A stretch of DNA of 64,000 bases from contig CAJTDE010000003.1 in assembly GCA_910574835.1 (NCBI GenBank), positions 1 to 64,000 of the forward strand, written 5' to 3'. Shown here piece by piece: positions 6,922 through 15,589 of the stretch (its first letter is position 1; every line of letters begins with the position of its first letter). The translations under genes were made by a program, and so were the position numbers. Below the pieces are notes generated by a model. The model made no database searches and had not been told where the DNA came from. It was given only the letters and a program-made list of their open reading frames with translations. The DNA is from Clostridia bacterium (GTDB lineage: Bacteria > Bacillota > Clostridia > Lachnospirales > Lachnospiraceae).

Positions 6922-8127
6922 TTACAGAACTTCCATATCAAACAAACTTAATTGCACTGGCCGCTCCCTTCTCTCTTTCTCTTTTTCCAGGCGCATCTGT
7001 TCCAGTTCTGCGATCCGTTCCTCTCCCAGCCATTTATCCGCATGGCGCCGGTCTACACTGAATTTTTCCAGACTTTCATATCCGTTCTCCAACAGTTTCT
7101 TTTCCAGACGCCTGACCGCAGACTCCCGCGCCTGCCGCCGTCTCTCCCTTTTATTCTCAGAATCCCTTTTTTCCATATCAGAAGCATGCACGATCTGGAT
7201 CCCGTTCCGTATATCCTCCAGGTCCTGCATCAGATCCCGGCTCTCCCTGCGTTCCGCACGGACATTCTGGATCTCAAAGGAAAAATGCCTGCCGTGGTAT
7301 TCAGAGAAAAACAGCTGCGTAAAATAATGTCTCCGAACTTTCTCCCTTATCCGATCCTGGCAGAGCCTGGCGCATATCTTACCGATATCCATGCTCACCG
7401 GATGGTCAAAGAGCTTTTTCCCCTTGATGATCCGGGTATCCACCTGTCCTTCAAACAGTGTGCCGTTCAAGTCATTTCTGAGATAAGATATTTTCACATC
7501 ATAAAATACATTCCCCTTTTTCTTATCCAGCTCATGCCCCAGGACCTGGCACATCCCTGCACATCTGCTTGATCCGCAATAATAAGGGTCATAGTTCATT
7601 TCCCATTCCAGGGTATCCCGATTGAACCTCATATGCTCACGGCAGACTCGTCCATTTTTCTGCAGCCTGAAGCTGACCTCCTGTCTCCGTATCTCATCAT
7701 CATGCAGCTTCAGGATATGCTCTACGCTTCCTTCATAGCAGTATTCCTCTTTCGTCATATGAACCTCACACTCATACCTGAGTACCTTATTCTCCTGAAG
7801 GTATTCGTGTTTCAGCTTGCATTCCTTCTTTTCATAAGGACAGCGGATGGTAGCCATATCATTCTCAAAAGTCCATTCAATCCCCATGTAGCTCATGTTG
7901 CTGTGACACTGGAGTCCTTTGCACTGCAGGCCGCAGGGCGTCCTGAAAGTCTGTTCAAAGATCCACCAGCGTTCATAGGTAAACCCCCCATCATAATTAT
8001 CAAGGGTTTTCTCCTGCCACATGGGAACATCAACCCTTACATAGTCCGGATGATTGTCCACGGTATAGCCTTCCTCCAGCAGCCGCTTTGTCAGCGCATT
8101 GTATTCCTCATGTTCCTTTTCTCTCAT
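6922..8127 (-). CDS. Cysteine-rich mobile-element protein with a C-terminal sliding-clamp-binding motif
   Basis: 401 residues from the ATG at 8127, which has AAGGAGG seven bases upstream; the stop of the preceding zinc-ribbon gene ends 11 bases before it, so the two are coupled. Several paired cysteines (CGLQCKGLQC, CPYEKKEC, CGSSRCAGMC) suggest metal binding. The C-terminal third is strongly basic and helical (KRERRRQARESAVRRLEKK). The extreme C-terminus carries QLSLF (about residues 392-396), matching the QLxLF consensus by which many replication and repair proteins dock on the DnaN beta-clamp. The domain is unnamed to me; similar proteins occur in Clostridia conjugative elements. A role in element DNA replication or repair is inferred from the clamp motif only. 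Confidence 0.65.
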   Translation of the reverse strand: MREKEHEEYNALTKRLLEEGYTVDNHPDYVRVDVPMWQEKTLDNYDGGFTYERWWIFEQTFRTPCGLQCKGLQCHSNMSYMGIEWTFENDMATIRCPYEKKECKLKHEYLQENKVLRYECEVHMTKEEYCYEGSVEHILKLHDDEIRRQEVSFRLQKNGRVCREHMRFNRDTLEWEMNYDPYYCGSSRCAGMCQVLGHELDKKKGNVFYDVKISYLRNDLNGTLFEGQVDTRIIKGKKLFDHPVSMDIGKICARLCQDRIREKVRRHYFTQLFFSEYHGRHFSFEIQNVRAERRESRDLMQDLEDIRNGIQIVHASDMEKRDSENKRERRRQARESAVRRLEKKLLENGYESLEKFSVDRRHADKWLGEERIAELEQMRLEKEKERRERPVQLSLFDMEVL

Positions 8128-8138
8128 TCCATTCCTCC

Positions 8139-8342
8139 TTACAGCCCCTGGCATGGGCGCATCCCAAAATAGTTTTCCATGCGGTCCCGAAGCCTTTCCG
8201 CCGACATATCATATTCCCCGGCAATACAGGATTCACAGCACGGGTATTTGTAAGCCAGGGTTTTCGATAACCGGGCATCCCAGCTGTTTAACTGTCTGCC
8301 GCATTTGTTGCAGTCCTGATCCAGCCATCTTACTTTCTGCAA
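8139..8342 (-). CDS. Small zinc-ribbon-like mobile-element protein
   Basis: 67 residues starting at a TTG (8342) behind GGAAGGTGG; an in-frame TAA at 8367-8369 excludes a longer form. The cysteine pattern CNKC ... CCESC in the first 45 residues suggests one zinc ribbon. It is followed by a short amphipathic helix (SAERLRDRMENYFGMR). The gene lies between the leader RNA/attenuator (8506-8693) and the clamp-motif gene, whose ribosome site abuts its stop codon. It probably forms one leftward transcript with that gene. Function unknown. Confidence 0.6.
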   Translation of the reverse strand: MQKVRWLDQDCNKCGRQLNSWDARLSKTLAYKYPCCESCIAGEYDMSAERLRDRMENYFGMRPCQGL

Positions 8343-8505
8343 TCGCTCTCCACCTTCCTTTCTTCCTTATGAATGTTGTTCTATCCCTATAAGCCTTCCA
8401 GCTTTCAGGCAGCAAAAAAAGCAGAAATGACTTTCTTATTCCTGGCGTCCGCAGTTTCCTGTGAACCCATGTCATTCCTGCTCTGAAAAGAGATAATAAA
8501 ATTTT

Positions 8506-8557
8506 CCAAAATAAAACCAGCGGTATATCACTTACAGGACGTAGTGATACTGCTGGT
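8506..8557 (-). terminator. Intrinsic terminator at the end of leader RNA copy 2 (possible attenuator)
   Basis: On the minus strand ACCAGC (8552-8557) pairs with GCTGGT (8516-8521), and inside it TATCACT (8543-8549) pairs with AGTGATA (8526-8532). TTTTATTTT follows directly. It lies between the structured leader and the first downstream gene at 8342, as in attenuation systems. Confidence 0.65.
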
Positions 8558-8580
8558 ACAATCATACAAACTTAACAGCG

Positions 8581-8646
8581 TGTGCAATGCGGGGCTATGC
8601 CGCATACAGACATTTCTGCCTATATCTCCATAAAAGGATGCGCACA
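8581..8646 (-). ncRNA. Structured leader RNA, copy 2
   Basis: The architecture matches copy 1: outer stem TGTGC/GCACA (8642-8646 with 8581-8585), hairpin 1 TCC/GGA (8627-8629 with 8636-8638), hairpin 2 CAGA/TCTG with a 4-base loop (8607-8610 with 8615-8618), and hairpin 3 ATGCGG/CCGCAT (8587-8592 with 8600-8605). Loop and some stem bases differ from copy 1 while pairing is kept. It is followed by a terminator, unlike the damaged copy 1. Confidence 0.6.
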
Positions 8647-8664
8647 AAAATCAATTACAAGGGA

Positions 8665-8693
8665 AGTGTAACACAAGATATGGAACCAGTCAA
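8665..8693 (-). promoter_or_regulatory. Promoter of leader RNA copy 2
   Basis: On the minus strand, TTGACT (8688-8693) and TACACT (8665-8670) are spaced by 17 bases. It would drive the leader, the zinc-ribbon gene and the clamp-motif gene. Confidence 0.75.
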
Positions 8694-8749
8694 CAAGAAG
8701 AAACTATATATAGCAAAAAATAAGAACATACCTAAATTTTCATAAAAAA

Positions 8750-8777
8750 TGCAGCTACAAGTCTTCTCATAGCTGCA
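8750..8777 (-). terminator. Terminator downstream of the Avs-like gene
   Basis: TGCAGCTA (8750-8757) pairs with TAGCTGCA (8770-8777). On the minus strand the hairpin is followed by TTTTTTAT. The rest of 8778-8923 shows only AT-rich sequence without a recognisable gene. Confidence 0.75.
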
Positions 8778-8923
8778 AAATATTTTACTTCCTTTTGAAA
8801 AGGTGGTATTATTGCATAATTTAAAATATAAAGCATACTTCTATGTAAGTCACATAAACTGCATCAACTTAAAACAGTTTTTTCTCCAAATAATAGCTAT
8901 TGTTTATTCTTTAACTCGTTAAA

Positions 8924-11900
8924 TCAATAAGTCTGCGTATATGATTGCACACAAGTTTTCATCATCAGTGTTCCAAATCGTTGCTCCAATATTCCAATAT
9001 ACTCCTTTTTTATATACAATTCAGTTCCACTATATAATGGAATTGCATTTCCAGGATACTCACTGTCACCTTTATAACTCGATGACCATTTTTTCATAAT
9101 AAAGATGATCTCATTTTCCTGATTGACGGCAATATATCTTCCATGCCAGAAATCAAATTCAATATGAACATTAAGCAGTTTAGAAACTGACATTCCAGGC
9201 CACAGATAATTTTCATCTTCTAATTCTCGATCTAATGTATTAATAGAATTAATCAGTGCTTCCGAATTATCTGAAACCATATAGATTTCTCCTTCTTCAA
9301 CCGCTGTGGCTAAACATTGTTGGAATGGATTCTGATGTTCTTCATCACCCTCTCCTACTATTCCTTGATATGCAAATACCAAAGATGCTTGTTTATAATC
9401 GATACGTTTTCTTGTCTCAGAGCATCCGATTAGAATGTATTCATCCTCATTATTTTTAAGAAAAGGCTCACAAGAATTATTCTTATCATATAGATGATTT
9501 TCGGGTTGCATTACACGACACTTAAATAATCTATACATCCCCTGATAGTCAGGCATCAATCGGAGCAAATTCTGTGGAATCAACTCGGGTTTTCTGTCCA
9601 AAAAAGCTTTTTCAATGATTGCATGAAGCGCATATTGAATTACATATGATTTGTACACGGTATTTGTTTCAGGAATCTTACTCGACCCTCCAACAAAATC
9701 TTGTATTTTATCATTCAGTATCCTTGAGGCATGTAGTTTTTCATAGAGTTCTACATAGTTAATACCACAGGTATTGGCCACCTGCATAATTGGATCCCGA
9801 TATACTGAATTCTTAGCATATTCATCAGCTCCTTCTCGAGTCGCTACTTTCCCAAGATCATATAGTTGTTCTGCTAAGTAAAACTCAATATCCTCCTGTT
9901 CCATATAATCAGGTGTATGTTTGTCAGAGCACTTTAAAAGAAAACCTTTATATATTGTAAATTTCGAAAATATGACATCCAAAAGCAGATTTCCAGTTGG
10001 ATATACTGCATTAATTGCGTTTATCATTCGATCTTCATTCAAATTTTTTAAATAATTTCCATAACATCTTACTAAATCTGCGATTGCTATTTGTGTCACA
10101 AGATTATACTGTTCATAATGCTCTAGACAAAATACTATTGATTCCGTGAATTCAGAAAAATTCTCTTCTTCAGCAGCATTCGCCAAATAAGCATAAGTTG
10201 CCAGAAACGATTCCTTACCTCCATCAATGAATCGCATTAATAAGCAGTTACGTAATCCTAATAGTTCATCTGCTTCTTCCAAAACATTATCAATAGGATA
10301 CTGATCAAGATTTGGAAAACGAAGCTTCATAATATCAAATACACTTCTCCAAATCGTGATAATACTATCCTTATCAAATCCAATCGCAAAAAGTGCATCC
10401 AAAAGACCCTTTGTAATTCTACCCGAATGTGAAATAATAACTTCAGGTAATTCACGATAAAACGTGTCTCGACCCACATCTGAACTCAGTCGTATACTAT
10501 TGAGAAATTCATCCTTATCAATTAAAGAACTTCCCCATTCATATGAATAAAGATACATCAACATGTGAACTTCTGACATTTCTTTATTATCCAATTCTAA
10601 ATGCTCAATGATTTGTAAAACAGTATTCTTATGCCTCTGACTATAGCTCCACCCACCGACTTTAGTAATTATAAATCTCAGTATCTCAAGTAAAGTATCT
10701 TTATCATTCTGGTAATTCTCAAGAAATCCGCAGATATCTTGTATATCTCGCTCAATTAAATCATGTGTTTCAAACCATTTCTTTGCCTCCTCTAAGGTTA
10801 AAGCTGCAAAATGCATTTGATTGTGCTTTAAAACATCAACAGTTTTCTTACCACCCTTATTGTCCGTATCATCGGTTTTCTTTATACGGAAATATTCTAT
10901 ATACTGTGAAACATCTAATCCTGCTGACTCAACTGTTAACAAGAATTCTTTAATACTTCCATTTTTCCAAGAATCATTGTCCGGCCAAGGGCTATCAAGA
11001 ATATTAAATCTTGAAACAACATTGATAACAAGTTCATTCATACGATGCTTGATCAGTAATTTTTCATCATCGCTCGCCCCTGTGTACATCTGCTCTAGTG
11101 TTCTAAATACAGATGTGGCCGCATCAATTATTCTTGGACTTGCATCATTTGGAAGCGACTCAATCAGACCGATTACAATATCCAAATAGCCAGAATCATT
11201 GCAATACTTTTCTATAGCAGAACATAACATACGCTCCACAACCCAACTTTTTCCCTGCTTGATCTGTAACTCGGCCAGGAATGCAAGTGCATACTTCGAG
11301 TCTGTTTTGAGCAATTTATCAAACCAGTTGTTTAAGAAGTGCTTTGTTTCTCTTCCATCAGTATGATTCCAGACAGCTATTGTCATTTTCGTTATTGTAT
11401 CGCGTTCCTCTTTTGGCTTTCCTACAATAGATTCAAAAAATATGTTATAAGAATCCATAATCTGCTCCAAAATAATATCCTTGTGATATCCATATGCAAC
11501 AAGATAACGTGTACACATATCAAAATGCTCTAAAGCCTCAGACTGATTATACTTTGAAATAAGACTAACAAAGCGCAGCTTTGCCGCAGCTATGCAATCA
11601 TATACCTCATTTTTTTCTATTTTCTCCTGCGTCCTTAATAAATAAGGTTTTACAATTTCATAATTATCAATAGTTAGGAAACAAGATATTAACTCCAAAA
11701 ATTCTGCATCAGTTAATGGACCTCCCATGCTATGATCCAAACTTGTTCCAGTTTCATCATCAAGCCGTTCGAGAATACCCAACGCTTTCTCCAGATCCTC
11801 TACTGTCCCATTTTGGACAATCAGTTCTACCGCCCGTTCATATGACTTTGTTAACTCATTCTGAAGAAAATACAAATCACAAGTACGTGGTTCTCCCTTG

Positions 11901-14764
11901 AAAACTTCCGTATCCTGCAACAATAGTTCCAAATTAGTAATCGCTGATTCACAGATTGTTTTAGAATCCATTTGTGCTGTGTGTGCACACAATTCTGCCA
12001 TCTTGACAGAATAGATTATCCAATTATAAAACCAGTTAATATTTTCACAATCTGTACAGACTGTCTCTATAACTCTCCTATCCCCCTGATCAGCGAGATA
12101 ATATATTTGTGAAAATAATTCTTTAAAAATCCTTATATCTTCTTCTCCTGGCATCCTCAGTGTTTTGATTTTTTCCCAGTTTCCAATTGCGATCTCAAAG
12201 GAAACTTCACTTTGCGAATAATATCCAGTCTCAATATATGAAAGATAGTTTTTCCAATGAATCAGTTGTTGCTCCTCCGCAATTGAAGCAATTTCATTAA
12301 ATTCTATATAGTCCTGTAGTTCATCATACGCAATCTCAATACATTGGTTTCTTATTGAAACCTTTTCTTTTTCTATTGCCTCCATAAGCTTAGGAATGAT
12401 ACTAGCTCCCTGTTCATCAAGATAATATCTATAATAGTATTTAAGGTCCTCAATCTTGTACTCTTTAGCCTCTGTATCTAAATACAGTTCCCACCAAGGT
12501 GTAATACCAGCTTTCGAAGAAATATAGCACGCAATTCGGCCTGTATTCATATCAAAGGTTTGTTTTCCATCAATTTGCATTAACTGATTTAGTTTAGAAG
12601 CACCCTTTATATCACATATTGCTTGGAAGTATTCTTCTCCAGTACTTTCGAATTCGTTCATATCATCAAGCATTGCCAACAACTCACCAGCTGTTACCAA
12701 TGCAATCAAATTTTGGGTTCTACCCGCGCTCCGAATAATACAATTCAGGTTCATTCTTATACGTTTTCGAGAATAACCCTCTGAGACTGATTTAAGAACA
12801 AATTCTTTCTCAATCAATTCTATATTTTCAACATCCCTCTTGATTTTATACTGTAGTTCAGTAAGATAATAAAAGGACTTATCAAATTCAAAAAAAGGTT
12901 TCTTCTGTAGCCAATCAGCAAGTATACCATAGACATTTCTCTCTAAATCAACCTTTTTATCTTTTAATGAAGCTAATACAAACCGGCGGAAACTTTCATG
13001 ATAGACCGAAAAGCCACCGCTTAGTATATTTTCTATCAATAATGGATGAAGCACTGATATATCTTGTTCTACAAATTCTCCATCTCCAGTAATCTCCATT
13101 AAATCATCTAAACTAAGATAAAAATCTGCCCCACAAAGTGCATTAACCGTACGGTTGTTACGAACCTTTGTATATAGATAGGAATAATACTTAGATAGAT
13201 TGATATCATAGTCAGGTATTTCGTCTATTAATTCTTTATTTACATCTAAGTTTCGTAATTGACGCAGAATATAACCAAGATATAAAGCATTTCCTTGAGA
13301 TTTCTTAAGTAGATATACACTTATTGATGAAATATCATCATCTTTAATATTGTCATCATTAATCTGAAAAGATGCCATCAAGGATTTTACTTGTTCAATT
13401 CCCCATGGCTCAATCTCAAATACACTGTAGTTCTTTCCCTTAAACTCTTCAATTTCATCTATTGGCTGTGATGATATTATCACATAGCAATTATCAGGAA
13501 AATGTATTTCCAACAGTTCAGAAATGATTTCAGTTTCAGAGCGTGAAATAAGATCTTTATGTAACTCATATTCTCTGGATATATGATCAAGGCCATCTAC
13601 TACTAAATAAAATTCCTCTCCAATGAGTCGAAGCAGATTTTCAAGTTCTGCTTTATCAGCGCCAAAGGTTGTATTCTTATGCTCAACTAATTCTGGGCAT
13701 TGCTCCACAATCTGAGAAACCAGATTGCCATATAAAGAAGTTACACGTATTCTCTCAAGACTATTTGTGTCCTGTAATGACTGGAAGCAATTATAATGAA
13801 TAACTTTACTGTCATCATTCTCAAGTTTATCTATATATTCATCGACAAGCCAAGACTTTCCAGATCCAGGGTTGCCAACAATAATAACACGTTTTGAATC
13901 GCAAATCACTCTGTGTAACCTTTCAATCTCATCACCAAGTATAATCTGATGCGCTGAATCCACTGGAAATCTTTGATCAAATTTCCCATAATCCATTATT
14001 AATCCAAGACGCCCCACTAATATATTTGAATAAAGTCTGTTCCCCATCGCTCTAGAATGCTTCACTTCTGTTGCAAGTTTATAAATAATATCCTCTACAT
14101 TGAGAGCATCATTTGGGTATATTCCTACACCTAATTTTTCAACTTGTTGAATAATTACATTTTCCAGGGTACCAGGATTCTTTAAATCGAGACTTGCTTT
14201 AGGCATTTCCAGAATAATCGCGAGTTCATTGCAAAATGATAAAAAGTCTTCTCTATCGATAAGCCCTGACTTAATCGCTAAATTAAACTTTCTCCACGTT
14301 TTTGGAGGTAGGCTTTCTGCTGGCCAAAACACCTCGCCATCAAACGAATATGCAGCAACCGAAAAAGGCAGAGTTGGTTCTTGAATAGGTTTCAAAAACT
14401 CTGCAATTGGATCATCATCAGTAGGTCTGTTCCACGCAAGGCACAACTTTATCTGTGTATCATATTCAGATTCTTTTCTCCTTTTCCAAGAAGCAAAAAG
14501 ATCGCATAACGCAGTATCGTGTCCATTACCATTTGCAAGGTCATCTTTAGTAAGTTTATGAGAACTTTTATCATCAGAATACTTAATCTGAAATTCAGTA
14601 GTACTATTAGATGTCTTCACCTTTAAATCGTCAAATTTATCTCCGCTGAAATCCTTACGATCAATAATAAGTTCAGAATCTGTCTGGTGAAGCATCAGTT
14701 GTAAAATTATTGAAACTGTAAAATAATCCTGGTATTCATATCCTTCATGGATTGGACTCTGCAT
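8924..14764 (-). CDS. Avs-like antiviral STAND ATPase with N-terminal Cap4/DUF4297-type nuclease
   Basis: 1946 residues; the ATG at 14764 follows GAGGAGGT. Residues about 1-220 resemble the Cap4/DUF4297 endonuclease: E9, D45/D46 (FDDLKV) and Q59-x-K61 (EFQIKYSDD) fit the Mrr-like D-QxK active site. A STAND NTPase follows: Walker A GNPGSGKS at 297-304, Walker B YLVVDGLDHI at 386-395, and a sensor-like YVIISSQP near 427. The remaining roughly 1300 residues are helical and repeat-like, with no transmembrane segment. In known Avs (AVAST) proteins this C-terminal part recognises a phage protein (terminase or portal), which triggers tetramerisation and DNA cleavage. The DUF4297-STAND order matches AVAST type 3, but orthology is not proven; it could be another nuclease-STAND lineage. 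The coding region is AT-rich and lies beside AbiE remains. Confidence 0.85.
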   Translation of the reverse strand: MQSPIHEGYEYQDYFTVSIILQLMLHQTDSELIIDRKDFSGDKFDDLKVKTSNSTTEFQIKYSDDKSSHKLTKDDLANGNGHDTALCDLFASWKRRKESEYDTQIKLCLAWNRPTDDDPIAEFLKPIQEPTLPFSVAAYSFDGEVFWPAESLPPKTWRKFNLAIKSGLIDREDFLSFCNELAIILEMPKASLDLKNPGTLENVIIQQVEKLGVGIYPNDALNVEDIIYKLATEVKHSRAMGNRLYSNILVGRLGLIMDYGKFDQRFPVDSAHQIILGDEIERLHRVICDSKRVIIVGNPGSGKSWLVDEYIDKLENDDSKVIHYNCFQSLQDTNSLERIRVTSLYGNLVSQIVEQCPELVEHKNTTFGADKAELENLLRLIGEEFYLVVDGLDHISREYELHKDLISRSETEIISELLEIHFPDNCYVIISSQPIDEIEEFKGKNYSVFEIEPWGIEQVKSLMASFQINDDNIKDDDISSISVYLLKKSQGNALYLGYILRQLRNLDVNKELIDEIPDYDINLSKYYSYLYTKVRNNRTVNALCGADFYLSLDDLMEITGDGEFVEQDISVLHPLLIENILSGGFSVYHESFRRFVLASLKDKKVDLERNVYGILADWLQKKPFFEFDKSFYYLTELQYKIKRDVENIELIEKEFVLKSVSEGYSRKRIRMNLNCIIRSAGRTQNLIALVTAGELLAMLDDMNEFESTGEEYFQAICDIKGASKLNQLMQIDGKQTFDMNTGRIACYISSKAGITPWWELYLDTEAKEYKIEDLKYYYRYYLDEQGASIIPKLMEAIEKEKVSIRNQCIEIAYDELQDYIEFNEIASIAEEQQLIHWKNYLSYIETGYYSQSEVSFEIAIGNWEKIKTLRMPGEEDIRIFKELFSQIYYLADQGDRRVIETVCTDCENINWFYNWIIYSVKMAELCAHTAQMDSKTICESAITNLELLLQDTEVFKGEPRTCDLYFLQNELTKSYERAVELIVQNGTVEDLEKALGILERLDDETGTSLDHSMGGPLTDAEFLELISCFLTIDNYEIVKPYLLRTQEKIEKNEVYDCIAAAKLRFVSLISKYNQSEALEHFDMCTRYLVAYGYHKDIILEQIMDSYNIFFESIVGKPKEERDTITKMTIAVWNHTDGRETKHFLNNWFDKLLKTDSKYALAFLAELQIKQGKSWVVERMLCSAIEKYCNDSGYLDIVIGLIESLPNDASPRIIDAATSVFRTLEQMYTGASDDEKLLIKHRMNELVINVVSRFNILDSPWPDNDSWKNGSIKEFLLTVESAGLDVSQYIEYFRIKKTDDTDNKGGKKTVDVLKHNQMHFAALTLEEAKKWFETHDLIERDIQDICGFLENYQNDKDTLLEILRFIITKVGGWSYSQRHKNTVLQIIEHLELDNKEMSEVHMLMYLYSYEWGSSLIDKDEFLNSIRLSSDVGRDTFYRELPEVIISHSGRITKGLLDALFAIGFDKDSIITIWRSVFDIMKLRFPNLDQYPIDNVLEEADELLGLRNCLLMRFIDGGKESFLATYAYLANAAEEENFSEFTESIVFCLEHYEQYNLVTQIAIADLVRCYGNYLKNLNEDRMINAINAVYPTGNLLLDVIFSKFTIYKGFLLKCSDKHTPDYMEQEDIEFYLAEQLYDLGKVATREGADEYAKNSVYRDPIMQVANTCGINYVELYEKLHASRILNDKIQDFVGGSSKIPETNTVYKSYVIQYALHAIIEKAFLDRKPELIPQNLLRLMPDYQGMYRLFKCRVMQPENHLYDKNNSCEPFLKNNEDEYILIGCSETRKRIDYKQASLVFAYQGIVGEGDEEHQNPFQQCLATAVEEGEIYMVSDNSEALINSINTLDRELEDENYLWPGMSVSKLLNVHIEFDFWHGRYIAVNQENEIIFIMKKWSSSYKGDSEYPGNAIPLYSGTELYIKKEYIGILEQRFGTLMMKTCVQSYTQTY

Positions 14765-14823
14765 TTAATGACCTCCTCACATCAACACTAAATATATCAA
14801 CTTATTAATTCTTTCCTTGTTAT

Positions 14824-14919
14824 CTAAACTTTTTCAATGATTCCGGATGGTATACACAGTTCATTAGAAGCAGCAACAATAAGTTCGCTAAATGCCTCGC
14901 GGTCATGATATAAATTCAT
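14824..14919 (-). pseudogene. Truncated AbiEii toxin: first 31 codons only
   Basis: From the ATG at 14919 the frame reads MNLYHDREAFSELIVAASNE and on to SGIIEKV before a TAG at 14824-14826. This matches the conserved N-terminus of AbiEii/AbiGii nucleotidyltransferase toxins, which normally run about 300 residues. The start overlaps the end of the AbiEi gene by 17 bases, as in intact abiE operons. The catalytic part is gone, apparently lost where the Avs-like gene now begins. Confidence 0.75.
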
Positions 14920-15528
14920 AAATAATTCCCCATTTAATCAGTTTTTTTGCAGTCGGACCCGTAATGCCGGACAGCACGCTGAAAAGAAGCTCCTTACTGT
15001 AATTTTGCTGTTTTGCATAGTTTTTCAGAAGAATCCCGGTTTCTAAAGCAGAAAGCTCAGAATGCTTTTCTGCCTGGGAAACGGCATCCAAAAGCTGGAG
15101 CAGTCCAGCGTTTTCCGATGTTATAGTCGTGGTGGGTCGTTTCAGCCGGATGGCCTGGGAGCCTACGGTGACTGTACGCCCTTTTGTCGATTCTTTTGAT
15201 GTGATGATCTCCAACATTGCCGGCATCTGGGTTGTCAGACCAATCTGATTGGCAAAAGTGGCTCCGGCAAAGTATCCATAGGTTTCTGTTGTACTTTTGA
15301 TATATTTGCGTACAATGACTTTCATGGGATCTAAATAACTTTTTTTCAGTAGCCTTGACGCTTTGGGGAGATAATAAATCCCCGTATCAAAACGGGCTAG
15401 GTCGCCTGATTTGAGCATCCGTTTGAAATACTGGCGCAGAGCATTGTCATTAAGCCCATCCAGACGGATCTCGTTAATGAAAATCGGTTCGTTGTAACCA
15501 TAGTTTTTTCCAGATATTCCTTCAGCAT
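14903..15528 (-). pseudogene. Frameshifted AbiEi-type antitoxin (DUF6088)
   Basis: The ATG at 15528 (behind AAGGAG) opens MLKEYLEK, then a run of six T at 15504-15509 (A on the coding strand) shifts the frame. The next frame continues NYGYNEPIFINEIRLDGLND to 14903. Adding one A would give about 208 residues, the usual DUF6088 length, with an N-terminal winged helix, GIYYLPK, and a C-terminal AbiEi region. AbiEi proteins repress their operon and neutralise AbiEii. The frame break plus the truncated toxin downstream show a decayed system. A homopolymer sequencing error or -1 slippage on the A-run cannot be excluded. Confidence 0.75.
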
Positions 15529-15589
15529 ACAGGCATCCACTCCTTCCACCTCCATACCATGTAGTTTCACAGTCTCCTGTCCAATATTA

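Noticed and set aside
8233-8565. A 110-codon minus-strand ORF starting in leader RNA copy 2
   Set aside because: It starts inside the terminator region, overlaps the zinc-ribbon gene in another frame and has no ribosome site. A 21-codon ORF (MGSQETADARNKKVISAFFA...) near 8474 was also considered but is too short to support.
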